Origin: Clostridiaceae bacterium
Lineage (GTDB): Bacteria > Bacillota > Clostridia > Clostridiales > Clostridiaceae
Direction: 5' to 3'
Assembly: GCA_014380625.1 (NCBI GenBank)
Contig: JACMJL010000315.1
Span: 1-34,081, forward strand
DNA: 34,081 nt
The notes under the pieces were generated by a model. The model saw only the letters and a list, made by a program, of their open reading frames with translations. It was not told the DNA's origin and ran no database searches. Positions 1 to 9,359 of the stretch are shown piece by piece. Each line of letters opens with the position of its first letter. Position 1 is the first letter of the stretch. The translations under genes and the position numbers were made by a program.

Positions 1-67
1 GCATGAATACTATGATATAAGGAACACGAATTAAAGTGTATCACTTAACATAAAAGGAGGAGAATTT

Positions 68-841
68 ATGTCTATTACTCGTGATGAGTTTATTCCAAGA
101 CCTGGTATTGTCAACAAACAGGGCCACCTTCCCGATCCATCAGAACTTGTATGTATTGAAGTTCCAAAAGTTTTTGATCAGTGTTTAATCAAAAGATGTT
201 TAGTTTATGATGACGGACCAGATACTGATGCAACTGATGAAGAGTTAAGAAGTAATGCGCTTAATAACCCTAGAATATTTACAGGCTGCAGAAACTTCGA
301 ACTAAAACTTATTTCTGCTGAAAAAATTCCATTAAGTAAAAATCCTAGTTATAAAAAAGTAATCGTAACCTTTGTAATTTCATTTTATGCGGATTTCATA
401 GATTCCAATGGTCAAACTCAAAGTGAATTATTTGAAATTAACCGAACAGAGATTATATCTAAACTTTATTGCCCTGATTCTATCGCTCAAATATCTGCAA
501 GCTTTGTTCCTACTGGTAAGTCCAAAGATCTTGATTCTGAAATTATAAAAATTGAAATGGTGGCAGAGTGTTTAGATGGAACCTTTACTAGAAACGATGA
601 TTGCATTAATTTTTTAGATATAACCTTAGGCTTCCATCTAATTGTAAAATGTGAACTCATTGTTCAATTGTTGATTCCTGCTTATGGATTCTGTCCAGTT
701 CCAAAACAATGTGAAGAAGAGCCTGAGGAGGACCCTTGTGAAAAATTTGAAAAAGCTCCTGTACCAAAGTTTTTCCCTGACCAAAAACTTGAACCATTAT
801 TCGAGAGCGAATGTGAATATGATGAAGATTATGATGAGTAA
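68..841 (+). CDS. Probable spore-surface (coat/exosporium-type) protein, acidic C-terminus
   Basis: A 257-residue protein of no family I can name with certainty. AGGAGG lies just upstream and supports the ATG at 68. It has no signal peptide and no membrane segment. The core (about residues 25-210) alternates beta-type hydrophobic segments with scattered Cys, including the stretch CIEVPKVFDQC near residues 29-39, which resembles the start of Clostridium SPOCS/DUF3794-like spore proteins. The tail after residue 215 is strongly acidic and Cys/Pro-rich and ends EYDEDYDE. The neighbours (a DUF4489-like protein and a SPOCS-like protein) also look like spore-surface components, so a structural role in coat or exosporium is inferred from context and composition. 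Assignment to a named exosporium protein would need a database search. Confidence 0.6.
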   Translation: MSITRDEFIPRPGIVNKQGHLPDPSELVCIEVPKVFDQCLIKRCLVYDDGPDTDATDEELRSNALNNPRIFTGCRNFELKLISAEKIPLSKNPSYKKVIVTFVISFYADFIDSNGQTQSELFEINRTEIISKLYCPDSIAQISASFVPTGKSKDLDSEIIKIEMVAECLDGTFTRNDDCINFLDITLGFHLIVKCELIVQLLIPAYGFCPVPKQCEEEPEEDPCEKFEKAPVPKFFPDQKLEPLFESECEYDEDYDE

Positions 842-870
842 TTAAAAACCATAACACCTCAAATAAAGGC

Positions 871-897
871 ACATTTGTAGATTTTGCTCATATAGTG
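871..897 (+). promoter_or_regulatory. Candidate sigma-K-type (mother-cell) promoter for the 1005 gene
   Basis: An AC at 871-872 is followed after 16 bases by CATATAGTG (889-897). The known sigma-K consensus is AC, a 16-17 base spacer, then CATAnnnTA. The last position deviates (TG instead of TA). The same AC-16-xATA layout occurs before three other spore-type genes in this window. The site is 108 bases ahead of the start codon. Confidence 0.35.
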
Positions 898-1004
898 TAT
901 TATAAGAATTCTCACAAATTCTACTTAAATACACTGTTCCTATAGAATTCTTAGTGTTACTAAGTTTAATTATTCAATATTTCAATTTAAGGAGGAATTA
1001 ATAT

Positions 1005-1514
1005 ATGAATTCATTGTCAAAAACTCATAGTAAAGACGATTGTGAACCTAGCCGTAAATTCCACAAAGAATGTGACGTTCTTTTAAAATGCGGAAATCTT
1101 GGTTCCGCAACAATACCTTCATACTCTACAACACCCGTAACAGTTACTTCCCTTACTGTAAATACTTCTCGTTTTCAAAATCCATGCACAAAACTTGAAT
1201 TTACAAGTAATATTGCTGTTACAGCCGGTGCAACTGCAGGTTTTACTTTATCATTCCAAATATTTAAAATTTGTACCAATCAATTAGTAGCAGTCCCTGT
1301 TGGACCATCTTTCAACTTTAATCAACCTACTGGTGCAGCTGGTACTGATGCTTTCACTTTCTTTGTTTGTGATTGTGATTCTTGTTTTAATGATTGCTGC
1401 ACTTACACTGTAGTTGTAACTCCTACTGGTGGCGCTGGTTCTGGAAGTGGTATTGTTACAAACGCAACACTTGCAGCAATAGTTGTAGATAATACGAGTC
1501 AATGTGGCTGTTAG
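1005..1514 (+). CDS. DUF4489-like Cys-rich protein, probable spore-surface component
   Basis: A 169-residue soluble protein that starts after a clear AGGAGG. The first 25 residues are polar and charged. From about residue 29 (LLKCGNLGSATIP) to the end it is a Thr/Val/Ala-rich beta-type domain resembling the clostridial DUF4489 family. Cys residues cluster at CDCDSCFNDCC (about 125-135) and in the final CGC, suggesting disulphide cross-linking or metal binding. No transmembrane segment is visible. A candidate late mother-cell promoter lies upstream and a strong terminator follows, so it is probably a single-gene unit. The DUF4489 label comes from recalled family features; a spore role is inferred from composition and neighbours. 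Confidence 0.65.
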   Translation: MNSLSKTHSKDDCEPSRKFHKECDVLLKCGNLGSATIPSYSTTPVTVTSLTVNTSRFQNPCTKLEFTSNIAVTAGATAGFTLSFQIFKICTNQLVAVPVGPSFNFNQPTGAAGTDAFTFFVCDCDSCFNDCCTYTVVVTPTGGAGSGSGIVTNATLAAIVVDNTSQCGC

Positions 1515-1532
1515 TTCAATTGCAAGTTACTG

Positions 1533-1561
1533 GAAGGCTCTATAAAAAGAGCCTTCTTTTT
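1533..1561 (+). terminator. Intrinsic terminator after the DUF4489-like gene
   Basis: Perfect 8-bp stem GAAGGCTC (1533-1540) and GAGCCTTC (1549-1556), an 8-base loop, then five T residues. It begins 18 bases after the stop codon at 1514. Confidence 0.9.
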
Positions 1562-1661
1562 ATACAAACTAATTGTTACCATATTACATCTTCAGAAAAA
1601 TCTTTCTATATATAATATGTTTCTTATTTAATTTTTATTTGTTATAGAATTGAATAAATAA

Positions 1662-1703
1662 AAGGGACTGTATCAAAATAAAATTATTTTGATACAGTCC
1701 CTT
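1662..1703. repeat. Perfect 20-bp-arm palindrome, probable bidirectional terminator
   Basis: Arms 1662-1681 and 1684-1703 are perfectly complementary with a 2-base centre. The left arm is AAGGGACTGTATCAAAATAA. It lies 6 bases past the stop of the minus-strand gene at 1710, so it can end that transcript and block transcription from the left. A diverged second copy of the same element is at 25175-25213. The GGGACTGT-TCAAAA core resembles the terminal repeats of some insertion sequences, so a mobile (MITE-like) origin is possible. Confidence 0.7.
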
Positions 1704-1709
1704 ATCATA

Positions 1710-2273
1710 TTATTTTAAAGTAACATGTTCTATTCTTACAACTTTGAGTTTAATTTTCACAACCATTTTTTCAAGTATTTTATTAAAGGTTACTGCGAAA
1801 CTTGGTGCACCTACGGGAACAGGATTTGGATCTAATAACTCCTCTATTTCGCCTTCTACAAATGCGTTTAATATTTCAACCTGGTCTGTTTCAACTATTG
1901 GCTCTTTTGCTTTTACGTCAACAAAGGTTGCGAAATCTATTCTGGTTGTAAACTGAAATACTGGTCCACCTACAGCATCCTTCGTGAAATCTGCTATTGT
2001 CTTGTAATTTATATTTTTGTCAATAAATCCATCTATTATTACTTTTGCTCTGAAAAATGGTTGAGAGTCATCATTATCATCAGTTGCAATAAGTTTAAAA
2101 CTTGTAATTGTAACTACCTTATCAACATTTATAATACGAAAAACAGAAGGATTAGGAGGTGATATTACAATTTCTCTTACCACTAATTCTTGTTTTTCTC
2201 CAAATCCTTTAATCACAGGAACCTGAAGTATTTTTTTAGGTGTACAATTATTTGAAATCACTTTATTATCCAT
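1710..2273 (-). CDS. SPOCS/DUF3794-like probable spore-surface protein
   Basis: A 187-residue protein. The start at ATG 2273 is preferred over an in-frame GTG at 2285 because the AAAGGAG ribosome site overlaps that GTG and is 11 bases from the ATG. The body is a beta-rich module: an N-terminal VPVIKGFGEKQE segment, a central GFIDKNINYKTI segment and a FQFTTRIDFATFV segment. The last two match in order the GFIRKNIEY and FTTRITF segments of the two larger proteins at 31097-32140 and 32324-33133, so all three belong to one domain family. No Cys cluster is present apart from one near the N-terminus. A role in the spore outer layers is inferred from the family resemblance and neighbours. Confidence 0.65.
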   Translation of the reverse strand: MDNKVISNNCTPKKILQVPVIKGFGEKQELVVREIVISPPNPSVFRIINVDKVVTITSFKLIATDDNDDSQPFFRAKVIIDGFIDKNINYKTIADFTKDAVGGPVFQFTTRIDFATFVDVKAKEPIVETDQVEILNAFVEGEIEELLDPNPVPVGAPSFAVTFNKILEKMVVKIKLKVVRIEHVTLK

Positions 2274-2579
2274 ATTGTTTTGCACTCCTTTTGTAATTTA
2301 TTTTAATAACATTATTCAATAATGAAGATACTTCATTATGATTTATTGTTATGTAATCCTTGGTTTGTACTATAATATATTCTTTAAAATTATTTATGTT
2401 ACAAAAGTTGTTTTTTACCCTGCTTTAATCATATGTTAATTGAAAATTAAATATATTTTATATAAGTGTTAAGTAATCACAATATTAGTGTATTTTCATA
2501 TTATGGAGTAGTCCAGTATTCTATTTATTATAGAGATTGATTTATAAACTTGATTAGCAATAAGGGAGGGTGGACAGCT
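2274..2579. other. Divergent intergenic region with a hairpin
   Basis: This 306-base AT-rich gap separates the divergent genes at 2273 and 2580. A perfect 9-bp-arm dyad, ATAATGAAG (2319-2327) and CTTCATTAT (2331-2339) around ATA, lies 46 bases upstream of the minus-strand start. It could be an operator or an mRNA hairpin. I see no convincing sigma-A promoter and no open reading frame worth calling. Confidence 0.5.
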
Positions 2580-2846
2580 ATGAAAGTAGAAGAAAATGAA
2601 TATTTAGTTATTTACCCAGGTCATAATATTGCAGCACTTTTATACCAAAGACTACTAAAGAAATCTTGTAATGTTGAATTAGTATCAACACCAGTAAAAA
2701 TAACCTATGGTTGTAGTAAATCCATTAGATTTAAAGAGGTTTATATAGACATTATTAGAGGTGAGATTCGAAAGATAGATACAAAACCGAAGGGTATCTA
2801 CAGAATTGTTAAAAAAGGAAAATCAGAAAGTTACGAAATGATTTAG
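2580..2846 (+). CDS. DUF3343 family protein (putative Se/S carrier-like)
   Basis: An 88-residue protein. The ATG at 2580 is chosen because GGGAGGG sits 9 bases upstream; an in-frame ATG at 2550 has no such site. The sequence EYLVIYPGHNIAALLYQRLLKKS followed by STPVKITYGCSKSIRF matches the layout of DUF3343 (Pfam family called putative Se/S carrier protein-like): an N-terminal beta strand, a helix, then a conserved Cys in a TPxxIxxxC context. Here the Cys is followed by SKS rather than the more common G. The family's biochemical role is not settled. The gene stands alone, ends with its own terminator, and has no selenium genes next to it in this window. Confidence 0.75.
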   Translation: MKVEENEYLVIYPGHNIAALLYQRLLKKSCNVELVSTPVKITYGCSKSIRFKEVYIDIIRGEIRKIDTKPKGIYRIVKKGKSESYEMI

Positions 2847-2865
2847 CTAGTACCTACAAATATTT

Positions 2866-2892
2866 AGGATTTGGTATTCCCAAATCCTTTTT
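2866..2892 (+). terminator. Intrinsic terminator after the DUF3343 gene
   Basis: Stem AGGATTTGG (2866-2874) and CCAAATCCT (2880-2888) with loop TATTC, followed by T residues to 2892. Confidence 0.85.
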
Positions 2893-2904
2893 AAATAAAC
2901 CTTC

Positions 2905-4029
2905 TTAAGGTAATATCTTAGTAATTATATTAAGAGTCTTATCCGTTACTTCCACTATATAACAAACTTTTTTCCCACGTTTATCTTGATTGAAGGATAT
3001 ATTACCGCTAACACCCTCCATAGTCATTTTACTTAATGTTTCTTTTATCTTTTCTGGATTTTCACCTTTTGACGCCCCCCCAAAAATTGACATTATTACT
3101 TTTCCTGCATCATAGGATAAAACGGCTCTAGCATCTGGCATGGATTTATAAGTTTCCTCATAACTTTTTTTAAATTCAATGGTACCAGGTATAGAATCCT
3201 TAGCCATAAATTGGCTTGAAAAATAAGAGCCTTGAAACTCACTTATTGTTAAAATCTCTCCACTATCCCATCCGTCACCCCCCATTAATACAGTATTAAT
3301 CCCCGAAGACCTTATTTGTTTTACAATATTTTTTACATTATAATAATAATCAGGTATAAATATAACATCAAATTTTGAATCCTTAATTTTTTTTAATACT
3401 TCGCTATAATCCTGAGTATTATTCTTATAACTTGATTGTGTAGCTACTGTTCCACCTAATTTTTCAAAGCTAGTCTTATAAAAATTGGTTAAATCCTTAG
3501 AATAGGCCTTGTCTTCATTGTATAAAATTGCTGCCTTTGAAAACTTTAATTTTTCATAGGTAAACTTAGCCAAAGCATTTCCCTCAAATTCGTTACTATA
3601 ACTTAAGCTGTATATAAAGTCCTTCCCTACTTTATCCAACGTTGTATCGGTGGCTGTGGCATTTATTACTATAATTTCATTTTCCGCTGCAATTCTAGTC
3701 ACTGCTTCAGCGCTATTATCTTGAGTACATAAAATAATAGCTTTGATTTTTTCTTTCCCAAGAATTTTTTTAAGAGAATCTTCTACTTTTTCCTTGTTGC
3801 TTTCATCATCTAAATAGATTATTTGTATTCCTTTTTTATCCAAATCCTTTGATAAAAGTTCCAATGCATTTTTGCTTGACTTTCCAAAAGATTTAGCTTC
3901 TCCACTTAAGGACATTATGGCTAATACTTTTACATTTTCTTTTTTACTGGATTGTTTTTCCTTGCAACCATTAAGAAGTAATATTAATATTAAAAAAGGT
4001 AATATGATTAAAACTTTATTTTTAGACAC
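2905..4029 (-). CDS. Branched-chain amino acid-type ABC substrate-binding lipoprotein (LivK-like)
   Basis: A protein of about 374 residues with an N-terminal signal ending in the lipobox LLNGC (Cys near residue 22), so it should be exported and lipid-anchored. The mature part follows the periplasmic-binding-protein type I layout (Peripla_BP_6): VKVLAIMSLSGEAKSFG, IQIIYLDDESN, VINATATDTTL and a hinge with GGDGWDSGE. LivK-family proteins bind Leu/Ile/Val or related ligands; the exact ligand cannot be read from sequence. No permease or ATPase genes flank it. The start is GTG 4029 or TTG 4032; a GAGGTGA ribosome site is compatible with either and favours GTG. It lies 56 bases downstream of the DUF1287 gene and is probably co-transcribed with it. 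Confidence 0.8.
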   Translation of the reverse strand: MSKNKVLIILPFLILILLLNGCKEKQSSKKENVKVLAIMSLSGEAKSFGKSSKNALELLSKDLDKKGIQIIYLDDESNKEKVEDSLKKILGKEKIKAIILCTQDNSAEAVTRIAAENEIIVINATATDTTLDKVGKDFIYSLSYSNEFEGNALAKFTYEKLKFSKAAILYNEDKAYSKDLTNFYKTSFEKLGGTVATQSSYKNNTQDYSEVLKKIKDSKFDVIFIPDYYYNVKNIVKQIRSSGINTVLMGGDGWDSGEILTISEFQGSYFSSQFMAKDSIPGTIEFKKSYEETYKSMPDARAVLSYDAGKVIMSIFGGASKGENPEKIKETLSKMTMEGVSGNISFNQDKRGKKVCYIVEVTDKTLNIITKILP

Positions 4030-4085
4030 CAAACTTCACCTCTCTCATATTCATATTATTTGCAGTTTCGAATATAAAATGCATC

Positions 4086-4823
4086 TTAATTTTTTATTTC
4101 AGATTCCTTAGGATATCTAAAATGTCCAGTTATCTTCGGCATCCATTTAAGCAACTCGTCCTCTTCAACGGTATAAGGTCCTGCATTATGAATAATAAAA
4201 GGTGTTCCATCCTTTTTTCTTTTATCAGATATCATTACCACGTGCTGAGGGTTATCAAAGGTCACTATATCGCCACCCTGCCATTGCTTTAGATTGTTAA
4301 CATCTTTGTCATTAAGTTCTAAGGTAAGCACCTGGGCATTTCTCGTGAAAAAGGTAACTAGATTTGGCACTCTTCTAAAATCAATATTGGAATCTGGTTT
4401 TCCTGCTACTCTTGGGTATTGTTTTACATTAGCTTTAATATCCTTGTCTATCATTTCTTTCAAATTATATCCAGCTCTCATAAAAGCCCTCCAAATAACA
4501 TCTGTGCATACACCTTCATTATCTGGAGGATAACCGCCTACATAGTACTTACTTGTATAAACAGGTTTATTTTTAGCATCAATTCTAGCACCAATAACCA
4601 TTTCATCTAGGTCTAATATGGAATTTCCATTTTTGTCACTATTTATTATAATTCTATCTACTATAATTGCTTTAGAGGTATCTTTTGTAATAAAATCGAA
4701 ATGATTTTTAGTCTCAGTTATTATATCTTTATTTACAATTTTTATATTTATTTTAACCATAATTACAGATAGTACAATTAAAAATAAACTTATAGCTAAA
4801 ATAACAATTTTTAATTTCTTCAT
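4086..4823 (-). CDS. DUF1287 family membrane-anchored protein
   Basis: A 245-residue protein with one N-terminal transmembrane segment (about residues 5-24) and an extracytoplasmic domain. The domain carries the DUF1287 pattern: YYVGGYPPDNEGVCTDVIWRA, DSNIDFRRVPNL, WQGGDIVTFD, HVVMISDK and IHNAGPY. The Cys in GVCTDV and the His in HVVMIS are arranged as in NlpC/P60-like cysteine peptidase folds, so a peptidase or amidase-like activity at the cell surface is plausible but unproven. The ribosome site is AAGGTG. A 9-bp hairpin (TTCTTTCTC with GAGAAAGAA, 4834-4862) lies in the leader and ends just before that ribosome site. Confidence 0.8.
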   Translation of the reverse strand: MKKLKIVILAISLFLIVLSVIMVKINIKIVNKDIITETKNHFDFITKDTSKAIIVDRIIINSDKNGNSILDLDEMVIGARIDAKNKPVYTSKYYVGGYPPDNEGVCTDVIWRAFMRAGYNLKEMIDKDIKANVKQYPRVAGKPDSNIDFRRVPNLVTFFTRNAQVLTLELNDKDVNNLKQWQGGDIVTFDNPQHVVMISDKRKKDGTPFIIHNAGPYTVEEDELLKWMPKITGHFRYPKESEIKN

Positions 4824-4903
4824 CCATTACACCTTCTTTCTCATTTTTAATACGAGAAAGAATAGTAAAAGTTTACTCTTTTAGAGAATAAATTAAAACA
4901 ATA

Positions 4904-4937
4904 TAAAAAAAGGTATAGTGTTTTACACACTATACCT
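4904..4937 (-). terminator. Terminator of the ilv operon, overlapping the ilvB stop
   Basis: Read on the minus strand, AGGTATAGTG (4937-4928) pairs with CACTATACCT (4920-4911) around a 7-base loop and is followed by a T run (4910-4904). The 5' arm includes the last ilvB codons and its TAG stop (4932-4930). Confidence 0.9.
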
Positions 4938-6591
4938 CAAACATCATTTCAATACTTGCACCTGGTGGCACCATTGGTGAAGCCATTTCATCTGGAGCAA
5001 CTCTGAAGTCAATAACCACAGGTCCTTGCCAAGCAATTGCTTCTTTTAATGCATCCTCAACCTGGCTATTATTATTAACTCTAATACCTTTAACGCCAAA
5101 GCCTTCAGCAATTTTTACAAAGTCAGTGTCCTGCTCTAAGGTAGTACTAGAGAACCTTTTAGAGTAAAACAAGTTCTGCCATTGTCTTACCATCCCCAAA
5201 ACTCCATTATTTAATAATATTACTTTTACAGGAATATTATATCTAGAAACAGTCCCTAACTCGTTAAGATTCATTCTAAAGCTACCATCACCAGCAATAT
5301 CAAAAACCATTTCTTTCTTTCCTAAACTGGCACCTATAGCAGCTCCTAATCCATAACCCATTGTACCCAAGCCACCTGAACTAATAAAAGTTCTTGTTTT
5401 AGTATAGGTAAAGGCTTGTGTTGCCCAAATTTGGTTTTGACCTACCTCTGTAGTTATTGTAGCTTTACCTTCTGTAAGTTCACAAAGTTTTCTAATAACA
5501 TAAACAGGATTTACGGTATCAGATTCTTTTACCTTTATAACCTTTGTCTTGTCCTTTTGAATTAGTTCCCTTGCAAAAGCTGTCCACTCATTCTCTTCTC
5601 TTCCAGGAAGACCTTCTAGTAAACCCTTTAACACATCCGGTACATTTCCTATTATCCAGCTATCCGCCTTAATATTTTTTGATACTTCAGCTTCATCTAT
5701 ATCTATATGAATAACCTTGGTGTTTACTGCAAAGGTACTAGGGTCACTAATAACCCTATCACTAAATCTAGCTCCAATAGCAATAATTAAATCACTAGAA
5801 GTTATACACCGATTTGAGGCAAAAGTCCCATGCATACCTAACATTCCTGTATACATAGGGTGGAGACCGTTAAAGGCACCAAGACCCATCATTGTATTGC
5901 ACACTGGACACTTTAACTTATCTTGTAAGTCCTTTAGTACTTCCTCAGCCTCTGATATATTACACCCACCGCCTACAACAATTATTGGTTTAGAGGAGTT
6001 TTTAATGGCTTCAATGGCATACTTTAGTTGTTCTGCCTTAACAGCTTTCTGTTCTATTACCTGTGGAGTTATTGGAAAGTATTCGCCCTCTATTCCAGTT
6101 ATATCCTTAGGTATGTCTATAAGCACAGGACCAGGCCTTCCACTCATTGCAATTTTAAATGCTTTTCTTATGGTAGGCGCTAATTCCTCAATACTTTTAA
6201 CTAAAAAACTGTGTTTTGTTATTGGCATAGTTATACCAACAATATCAACCTCTTGAAATGAATCCTTCCCAATTAGCCCTGTTGCTACTTGCCCAGTAAT
6301 CGCAACCATAGGTACAGAATCCATATAAGCAGTTGCTATACCCGTCACAAGATTTGTAGCTCCAGGTCCAGAAGTAGCAAGACAGACGCCTACTTTTCCA
6401 GTTGCTCTTGCATACCCATCTGCAGCATGAGCTGCCCCTTGTTCGTGGGAAGCTAAGATATGGGTTATTCCCTGAAAAGAATAAAGCTCATCGTATATAT
6501 TTAATACGCTTCCACCTGGATACCCAAAAATTATATCGACGCCTTGTTCTTTAAGACATTCTAGTAAAATTCTTGCACCCCTGTATTTCAT
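4930..6591 (-). CDS. ilvB: Acetolactate synthase large (catalytic) subunit
   Basis: A 553-residue ThDP- and FAD-dependent enzyme that condenses two pyruvates to 2-acetolactate, or pyruvate with 2-oxobutanoate to 2-aceto-2-hydroxybutyrate. Domains run in order: N-terminal ThDP (PYR) domain with FGYPGGSVLNIYDEL and the catalytic Glu in SHEQGAAHAADGY (Glu50), central domain with GARFSDRV, and C-terminal ThDP (PP) domain with GDGSFRMNLNELGT. Length is normal. It is the last gene of the operon, 2 bases after ilvD. Its ribosome site AAGGAGGG is formed by the codons for the last residues of IlvD, so the two are probably translationally coupled. It is unusually far from its regulatory subunit gene ilvN, which is first in the operon. 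Confidence 0.96.
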   Translation of the reverse strand: MKYRGARILLECLKEQGVDIIFGYPGGSVLNIYDELYSFQGITHILASHEQGAAHAADGYARATGKVGVCLATSGPGATNLVTGIATAYMDSVPMVAITGQVATGLIGKDSFQEVDIVGITMPITKHSFLVKSIEELAPTIRKAFKIAMSGRPGPVLIDIPKDITGIEGEYFPITPQVIEQKAVKAEQLKYAIEAIKNSSKPIIVVGGGCNISEAEEVLKDLQDKLKCPVCNTMMGLGAFNGLHPMYTGMLGMHGTFASNRCITSSDLIIAIGARFSDRVISDPSTFAVNTKVIHIDIDEAEVSKNIKADSWIIGNVPDVLKGLLEGLPGREENEWTAFARELIQKDKTKVIKVKESDTVNPVYVIRKLCELTEGKATITTEVGQNQIWATQAFTYTKTRTFISSGGLGTMGYGLGAAIGASLGKKEMVFDIAGDGSFRMNLNELGTVSRYNIPVKVILLNNGVLGMVRQWQNLFYSKRFSSTTLEQDTDFVKIAEGFGVKGIRVNNNSQVEDALKEAIAWQGPVVIDFRVAPDEMASPMVPPGASIEMMFEV

Positions 6592-6593
6592 AG

Positions 6594-8258
6594 TTAATCC
6601 CTCCTTGAGTCTGGAAAAATCGCCCCTTTATTTGCTGAGGAAACAGATTTTCTATAGGTTTTTAAGTAACCCTTAGCTTCCTTCATCTTTCCCTCAGGTT
6701 TTCTTTGCTTTAATTCCTCTTCGTCTACTAATAAATTCAATATCTTATTTTCTATATCTATTTCAATTAGATCCCCATTTTTAACTAATGAGATAGGTCC
6801 ACCTTCAGCGGCTTCAGGCGAAACGTGACCAATTGAAGCTCCTCTAGTTGCACCAGAAAATCTACCATCGGTTATTAATGCAACACTTTTATCTAGCCCC
6901 ATTCCAGCTAAAGAAGCTGTAGGGGAAAGCATTTCTTTCATTCCTGGTCCACCTTTAGGTCCTTCGTATCTTATTACGACTACATCACCGGCTACTATTT
7001 TCCCACCATATATTGCCTTAGTTACTTCCTCTTCACTATCAAAAACCTTTGCAACCCCAGTATACTTCATCATTTCTGGAGCAACTGCTGATTTTTTCAC
7101 CACAGCGCCATCTGGTGCCAGTGTTCCCTTTAATACTACAAGTCCACCAGTAGAACTATATGGGTTTTCAGCAGTTCTAATTATAGCTGTATCTTTTATT
7201 TTTGCATTTTTTACATTTTCATATATTGTTTTACCTGTAACTGTCATGCAATCCTTTTTAATTAAACCCTTCTCTGCCAACACGTTCACAACCGCTGGAA
7301 TTCCACCGGCAAAATGAAGATCCTCCACATGGTGACTTCCAGCAGGACTTAACCTACAGATATTTGGAGTTCTTCCACTGATTACATTTACGTTATCTAA
7401 GTCAAAATCTATACAAGCCTCATAAGCTATTGCAGGTAAATGAAGTAAGGAATTTGTAGAACAGCCAAGAGCCATATCTGCAGTAATAGCATTTGTAAAG
7501 GCATCTGCTGTCATAATATCTCTCGGTTTTATATCTGCTTTTACCAGTTCCATTATCTGCATTCCTGCTTTTTTTGCAAGTCCTAATCTTTCTGAATAAA
7601 CTGCTGGTATCGTTCCATTAAAAGGTAAAGCCATTCCAAGAACTTCTGAAAGACAGTTCATAGAATTAGCAGTAAACATACCGGAACAAGAACCACAAGT
7701 AGGACACGCTGAATTCTCAAGTTCATCTAATTCTTCAAGAGTCATTTTACCTGAGTTTACTGAACCTACAGCCTCGAACACTGCACTTAAATCTGTAACT
7801 TTCCCATTTGTTCTACCTGCTAGCATTGGTCCACCACTAATAAATATTGATGGAACATTTAATCTAGCCGCAGCCATTAGCATTCCTGGAACAACCTTGT
7901 CACAGTTTGGTATGAAAACTAAACCATCAAAAGCATGAGCATCTCCAACTATTTCAATACTATCTGCTATTAATTGCCTTGAAGGTAGTGAGTAATTCAT
8001 TCCCATATGGCCCATAGCAATACCATCACATACAGCAATGGTTCCAAATTCAGCAGGTACTCCTCCAGCCATTCTTATGCCATCCTTAACAGCCTGAGCT
8101 ATCTTATCTAAGTTCATATGTCCTGGAATAACCTCACTATAGGAGCTAACTACACCGATAAGTGGTCTATTCATCTCTTCGTCTATAAAGCCTAACGCTT
8201 TAAAAAGTGAACGATGAGGTGCTTTTTCTACACCTTTTTTTGTAGCATCAGATTTCAT
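6594..8258 (-). CDS. ilvD: Dihydroxy-acid dehydratase
   Basis: A 554-residue iron-sulphur dehydratase that converts 2,3-dihydroxy-isovalerate and -methylvalerate to the 2-oxo acids. Cluster-ligand Cys residues are visible in [11 protein letters not shown] and [18 protein letters not shown]. Other family marks are [14 protein letters not shown] and GGPGMKEML. Length is as expected. It is preceded by AAGGAGGG 6 bases before the ATG and starts 12 bases after leuB. The gene order leuB-ilvD-ilvB is tightly packed on one transcript. Confidence 0.97.
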   Translation of the reverse strand: MKSDATKKGVEKAPHRSLFKALGFIDEEMNRPLIGVVSSYSEVIPGHMNLDKIAQAVKDGIRMAGGVPAEFGTIAVCDGIAMGHMGMNYSLPSRQLIADSIEIVGDAHAFDGLVFIPNCDKVVPGMLMAAARLNVPSIFISGGPMLAGRTNGKVTDLSAVFEAVGSVNSGKMTLEELDELENSACPTCGSCSGMFTANSMNCLSEVLGMALPFNGTIPAVYSERLGLAKKAGMQIMELVKADIKPRDIMTADAFTNAITADMALGCSTNSLLHLPAIAYEACIDFDLDNVNVISGRTPNICRLSPAGSHHVEDLHFAGGIPAVVNVLAEKGLIKKDCMTVTGKTIYENVKNAKIKDTAIIRTAENPYSSTGGLVVLKGTLAPDGAVVKKSAVAPEMMKYTGVAKVFDSEEEVTKAIYGGKIVAGDVVVIRYEGPKGGPGMKEMLSPTASLAGMGLDKSVALITDGRFSGATRGASIGHVSPEAAEGGPISLVKNGDLIEIDIENKILNLLVDEEELKQRKPEGKMKEAKGYLKTYRKSVSSANKGAIFPDSRRD

Positions 8259-8270
8259 GATAATCCCTCC

Positions 8271-9338
8271 TTAAATTTGGGCTAAAACTAGTTCTCCCAT
8301 TTCTTTTGTTCCTACTCTTTTCATTCCTTCGGTGAATATATCCCCAGTTCTATAGCCTTTATTTAATACAGCCTCAACAGCTGACTCTATATCTCTGGCA
8401 GCCTGTGGCATGTTCAAAGAATACTCAAATAACATAGCACTAGATAATATTTGAGCTAACGGATTAGCTAAATCCTTACCAGCTATATCTGGCGCTGATC
8501 CATGTATGGGTTCATACATACCAAAACTATCTTCCCGAACACTGGCGGATGCTAGCATTCCTATTGACCCAGTGATCATCGAAGCCTCATCGGATAAAAT
8601 ATCACCAAACATGTTGCTTGTTAAAATAACATCAAATTGTGAAGGCTTTCTAACAAGTTGCATTGCTGTGTTATCAACATATAAATGACTTAATTCTACC
8701 TGTGGATATTCTTTAGCCACCCCTTCAACTACTTCTCTCCATAATCTTGAGGATTCAAGAATGTTTGCTTTATCTACCGAAGTAACCTTCTTCTTCCTAA
8801 GCATTGCAGCTTTAAACGCCACATGTGCTATTCTCTTTATTTCATGTACAGAATATCTTTCAGTATCATAAGCAGAACTTCCATCTTCATCTCTGCCTCT
8901 TTCTCCAAAATAAATTCCACCAGTTAATTCTCTTACCACTAAAAGATCCACACCCTCATTTATGATAGCATCTTTTAAAGGTGATGCTGCTTTTAAAACA
9001 TCATATACCTGTGCTGGTCTTAAATTCGCATATAATCCAAGACCTCCTCTTAAGCCTAAAAGTGCTTTCTCTGGTCTTCCTTCACCTGGAAGCACATCCC
9101 ACTTAGGACCTCCAACTGCACCTAAAAGCACTGCATCACTTTTTTTACATTCTTCTAAAGTTTCTACTGGTAGTGGAGTGCCAAATTCATCAATAGCACA
9201 CCCACCTGCTAAAACCTTTGTAAAATGTAATTTGGTATCATACTTAGCTGAAATCTTCTCCATTACTTTCAAGGCTTGTTCTGTTATATCCACTCCTATG
9301 CCGTCTCCAGCTATAACTGCAATTTTAAATTCTTTCAT
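8271..9338 (-). CDS. leuB: 3-isopropylmalate / methylmalate dehydrogenase
   Basis: A 355-residue NAD-dependent decarboxylating dehydrogenase. Signature segments: [15 protein letters not shown] at the N-terminus, GAVGGPKWD, substrate-binding [13 protein letters not shown], and [21 protein letters not shown]. In leucine synthesis it oxidises 3-isopropylmalate. Next to cimA it is also expected to oxidise erythro-3-methylmalate to 2-oxobutanoate in the citramalate route to isoleucine. No leuA, leuC or leuD is in this window, so the isomerase must be encoded elsewhere. The ribosome site is GGGGG before the ATG. Confidence 0.96.
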   Translation of the reverse strand: MKEFKIAVIAGDGIGVDITEQALKVMEKISAKYDTKLHFTKVLAGGCAIDEFGTPLPVETLEECKKSDAVLLGAVGGPKWDVLPGEGRPEKALLGLRGGLGLYANLRPAQVYDVLKAASPLKDAIINEGVDLLVVRELTGGIYFGERGRDEDGSSAYDTERYSVHEIKRIAHVAFKAAMLRKKKVTSVDKANILESSRLWREVVEGVAKEYPQVELSHLYVDNTAMQLVRKPSQFDVILTSNMFGDILSDEASMITGSIGMLASASVREDSFGMYEPIHGSAPDIAGKDLANPLAQILSSAMLFEYSLNMPQAARDIESAVEAVLNKGYRTGDIFTEGMKRVGTKEMGELVLAQI

Positions 9339-9359
9339 TTTCTTGCCCCCATTTTATCT

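Noticed and set aside
657-872. Minus-strand frame of 71 codons over the end of the first gene
   Set aside because: It overlaps the well-supported gene at 68-841, lacks a ribosome site, and reads as the complement of its acidic tail.
5717-6256. Plus-strand frame of 179 codons inside ilvB
   Set aside because: It is antisense to a conserved enzyme gene, has no ribosome site and shows no recognisable protein features.
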